Below are positions 2,739 to 5,428 of a stretch of 5,428 bases of DNA, piece by piece. How positions within the stretch are numbered: position 1 is the stretch's first letter; every line of letters begins with the position of its first letter. Origin of the DNA: Candidatus Cloacimonadota bacterium (GTDB taxonomy: Bacteria > Cloacimonadota > Cloacimonadia > Cloacimonadales > TCS61); NCBI GenBank assembly GCA_030626645.1, contig DAOUTP010000135.1, positions 1 to 5,428 on the forward strand, written 5' to 3'. The translations under genes and the position numbers were made by a program. The notes beneath the pieces are model-generated. The model saw nothing but the letters and a program-made list of their open reading frames with translations. It had not been told where the DNA came from and ran no database searches.

Positions 2739-5428
2739 ATGAGAAAATTAGCATTAGTTTTATTTGTTTTTGTAATTTTTACACATTCACTTATTGCCAA
2801 TGTTTGGCAGCAAACTTTTACTTTGGAAGGTGAAGGTGAAGAAACAAGGTTTGAACAGACAGATCAAATTAATTTGGAGATTGATAAGTCCTCAATCATT
2901 TGCCGTGACAACAGAGTTTCTACCTTGTGGCAAACATCAGATCCAGGTGCTATAGCTGGAGTTGTTAAAGTGTCTCCAACTTTAGAAAATTCATTTGTAC
3001 AATGGAATTTGAATTATGAAAGAGTATCATTATTTCATGACTCATCAGTTCCGGTTTGGGAACATACTGTTAGTGATCTAAATTTTGATTATCCTATAGA
3101 TATGCTGGAAGACGGTACAATTCTGGCAGTTGGGGATGATATAGTTTTAAAGATCTTTGGTCCAGATTCTTCTGCTCCCACATGGGAATACACAATTGGT
3201 AGAGCCATTAGCGGATTAGAAATAACTCCTGATGGAACTGGCATTTATATTTCTTTTTATGATGCAGGACTAAATCAGGGAATAGTTGAAAAATATGAAA
3301 TTGGAAATACAACTCCAATATGGTCTTCCGGTTTTACCGGAGGAGCTCAGACTCTTGATTTAAGCGGTGATGGATCAACTTTGATCTTCACTCAATATGG
3401 TGGCGGCAACAGCAATATGTGGGTACTTGATTCTTCTGATGGAAGCGTAATTTTCCAAGGACCGCAATACAATCAAAATAATCCTGCGATCTGTGATGAT
3501 GCTTCCATAATTGTTAACGGAGATTATTCCGGTTATGTTCATGTTTATGAATACAATGAAACATTAGAGACCTATGAGGAAAAATGGAATTTCCATGTAG
3601 GTGGCGGAGGTTCATCTGCTTGGATCGGTGGTATGAGTATTTCCGGTGATGGCAGTACAATTGCCGTGGGAACACTGGTTTTCCTCACAGGAGCTTATGA
3701 TGGCGAAATTTATGTTTTCAATACTTATTCTCCCACTCCTATTTGGATTTACGAAAATTTTGGTGATTACGTAACAGAAGTTGATATGAGCTATAATGGC
3801 TCTTTAATTGCTGCTTCAGGTTATGGACCATTGAATCATAGCACGGCAGATTTTCTTCTTTTCAGAAAAGAGAGCAATATTCCTGTTTATGAGATAAATA
3901 CTCCAGGCTCTATGTTTGCATTAGATATGGCTTCTGATGGCTCTTTTTGTACAGTTGGCGGAAAAGCGGTACATGCCCGTGAATTTGGAAGCGGCGGTTT
4001 GCTTTATTGTGTAGATTGCGATCTTGGTGGTGGTTTTATAACCGGAACAGTCAATTTGGATGGAGAGGATGATAATTCAGGTGTAAAAATTGAAATTCCC
4101 GCATTGATCGATTATTATACCTACTCAGATTATGATGGTAATTTTAGCTTGAACAATGTTCCCGCCGACACTTATACTATTGAGTATTCTAAGATAGGCT
4201 ATCTTCCAATCAGTAGTGAAGATGTGATAGTAATTGAAAATGAAACAACAGATGTTGGTGAAATCTTGATGGAATCCTTTGGCTCTCCTCCTGTGAATTT
4301 AATGGCGAGTCATGCCTCGGGGATCACAGTTGAATTGAACTGGGAAGAACCGCTTACAGGTACTGTTGAGGGATACAGTATTTATCGTAAACAATATGAA
4401 ATGGATCCCTATCCGGAAGAGCCACTTGCTTCAGTTGGAGCAGAAGTAATTTTCTACAGTGATGATACAGCTTTACCTCTTATTGAATATTATTACGCAG
4501 TTACAGCAATTCTTGCTGGAAGCTTCCAAAGCCCCTATTCCAACGAAGTTAACGGTTGGATCAGCTCGGGATTTGTAGTTGATGAAATTAGCGTATATGA
4601 AGGTTCAACGCCAACAATTGACGGCACGATAACACCAGGGGAATGGGATGATGCCTATATGCTGGACACTTCCGATTTCTGGGGAAGTTATGATAACACG
4701 ATACAACCAATTGGCAGCGTGATCGGTTACTTTAAAATGAATGCTGAAATGACCGAACTTTATGTAGCATACATAAATTACAACGATACAGTATTAGAGG
4801 ACCACGATGAAGTAGCACTCTATATAGATGATAATAACGATGGTGTTTTTTCTCCTGAAGCTCAAGGTAATGAGGGAAATTATTGGGCTGCTTATTATGC
4901 TTCAGGTAACCAACTGAAGTTCAGACCTATCTACGATACCGGCGGTGTTGGAGATGTATTCTTTCTTCCCGACCCACAATTAGAAGCTTCTATAGCTGAA
5001 GGTTATTTGGTTTATGAATTTATGATCCCGATAGGAAATGAAACTTGGGAGATAAACCCTAGTGCAGAAAATCAATCAAGTCTGGCAATTTTTGTGTTGG
5101 ATGATAATGCTCCCGATCCACATGGTTTTGATGGCTGGTGGCCATTGGATAATATTAACCTTTTTGCTCCGGCTGGATTTGGCACAATTACTTACGGTAC
5201 AGTACCCCAAACTCCACCAGCACCTGAAAATGTAACTCTCGAAGAGATTGGCGGAGAGGGGTTACTTGACCTCAGTTGGGATATGCCGGCAATGAATGAC
5301 TTTGATCATTTTAATATCTATTCTGCTATTGATGATGATGACTTCGAACTGATCGACGAAACGATTGGAATTGAATATATTTATGAATATGAAAATATTC
5401 CCGCTACAACTTATAAATTCTACCTTAC
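2739..5428 (+). CDS. Large secreted multidomain protein: beta-propeller, carboxypeptidase-regulatory-like, FnIII, CBM9-like, FnIII (C-terminus cut off)
   Basis: Open for 896 codons to the window edge. Residues 1-20 form a signal peptide (MRKLALVLFVFVIF... with likely cleavage after SLIA), so the protein is exported. Residues about 95-416 hold seven degenerate repeats of 40-51 residues. Each has an aromatic P-x-W-like strand (W107, W149, W195, W283, W336; Tyr384 in the last) and a later DG-type turn followed by a hydrophobic strand (for example SGDGSTIAVG), resembling WD40- or PQQ-like propeller blades. Residues 432-512 resemble the carboxypeptidase regulatory-like fold (GFITGTVNLDG ... YDGNFSLNNVPADTYTIEY). 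Residues 517-605 are fibronectin III-like (VELNW, GYSIYRK, YYAVTAI, YSNEV). Residues 620-805 are CBM9/DOMON-like, opening with TIDGTITPGEWDDA and containing YIDDNNDGVF. Residues 825 on begin a second FnIII domain. No catalytic module is visible; a role in surface binding or carbohydrate contact is inferred. A C-terminal sorting domain is possible but off-window. Confidence 0.93.
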   Translation, partial: MRKLALVLFVFVIFTHSLIANVWQQTFTLEGEGEETRFEQTDQINLEIDKSSIICRDNRVSTLWQTSDPGAIAGVVKVSPTLENSFVQWNLNYERVSLFHDSSVPVWEHTVSDLNFDYPIDMLEDGTILAVGDDIVLKIFGPDSSAPTWEYTIGRAISGLEITPDGTGIYISFYDAGLNQGIVEKYEIGNTTPIWSSGFTGGAQTLDLSGDGSTLIFTQYGGGNSNMWVLDSSDGSVIFQGPQYNQNNPAICDDASIIVNGDYSGYVHVYEYNETLETYEEKWNFHVGGGGSSAWIGGMSISGDGSTIAVGTLVFLTGAYDGEIYVFNTYSPTPIWIYENFGDYVTEVDMSYNGSLIAASGYGPLNHSTADFLLFRKESNIPVYEINTPGSMFALDMASDGSFCTVGGKAVHAREFGSGGLLYCVDCDLGGGFITGTVNLDGEDDNSGVKIEIPALIDYYTYSDYDGNFSLNNVPADTYTIEYSKIGYLPISSEDVIVIENETTDVGEILMESFGSPPVNLMASHASGITVELNWEEPLTGTVEGYSIYRKQYEMDPYPEEPLASVGAEVIFYSDDTALPLIEYYYAVTAILAGSFQSPYSNEVNGWISSGFVVDEISVYEGSTPTIDGTITPGEWDDAYMLDTSDFWGSYDNTIQPIGSVIGYFKMNAEMTELYVAYINYNDTVLEDHDEVALYIDDNNDGVFSPEAQGNEGNYWAAYYASGNQLKFRPIYDTGGVGDVFFLPDPQLEASIAEGYLVYEFMIPIGNETWEINPSAENQSSLAIFVLDDNAPDPHGFDGWWPLDNINLFAPAGFGTITYGTVPQTPPAPENVTLEEIGGEGLLDLSWDMPAMNDFDHFNIYSAIDDDDFELIDETIGIEYIYEYENIPATTYKFYL

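Noticed and set aside
1..5428. CRISPR array, tRNA, rRNA, insertion sequence or prophage genes
   Set aside because: No regularly spaced direct repeats, cloverleaf, transposase or integrase motifs were seen on either strand.

Overview
The window is an AT-rich bacterial fragment with two divergent halves. Nothing in it is a universal taxonomic marker. The best guess is an anaerobe of the Fibrobacterota/Cloacimonadota/Bacteroidota side of the tree, Candidatus Cloacimonadota being my first choice. This rests on the mosaic secreted protein (propeller, carboxypeptidase-regulatory-like, fibronectin III and CBM9-like modules) and on the cation-antiporter module arranged as in membrane-bound hydrogenase clusters. 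Strong Shine-Dalgarno sites precede most genes, which argues against typical Bacteroidota. The lineage call is inference.

Left half (1-2151, minus strand): a compact operon read right to left. It runs from a TetR/AcrR-type regulator (2115-1486) to MrpE (1471-986), MrpF (886-626, TTG start), MrpG (626-282), an MbhD/DUF4040 subunit (285-37) and the first 14 codons of another membrane protein (44-1). All junctions are overlapping or within about 14 bases, except mrpE-mrpF. That 99-base gap holds two perfect palindromes sharing an 11-base core. The E-F-G-DUF4040 order matches mbhABCD of archaeal membrane-bound hydrogenases and their Mrp-Mbh relatives. The complex could therefore be a stand-alone Na+/H+ antiporter or the ion-pumping arm of a larger redox enzyme; the deciding genes lie off the left edge. 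A palindromic GGTCA/TGACC array just upstream of the regulator start is a plausible autoregulatory operator.

Middle (2116-2738): a divergent control region, then two very small lysine-rich genes on the plus strand (34 and 55 codons), both with clear ribosome binding sites. Between them lie a 12-bp imperfect hairpin and a possible 11-codon upstream frame that overlaps the second gene's start.

Right half (2739-5428, plus strand): a large exported protein, open for 896 codons and running off the window. After a signal peptide it has seven degenerate propeller repeats, a carboxypeptidase-regulatory-like domain, a fibronectin III domain, a CBM9-like domain with an Asp/Asn-rich turn, and the start of a second fibronectin III domain. 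It looks like a cell-surface or secreted binding protein; no catalytic domain is visible.
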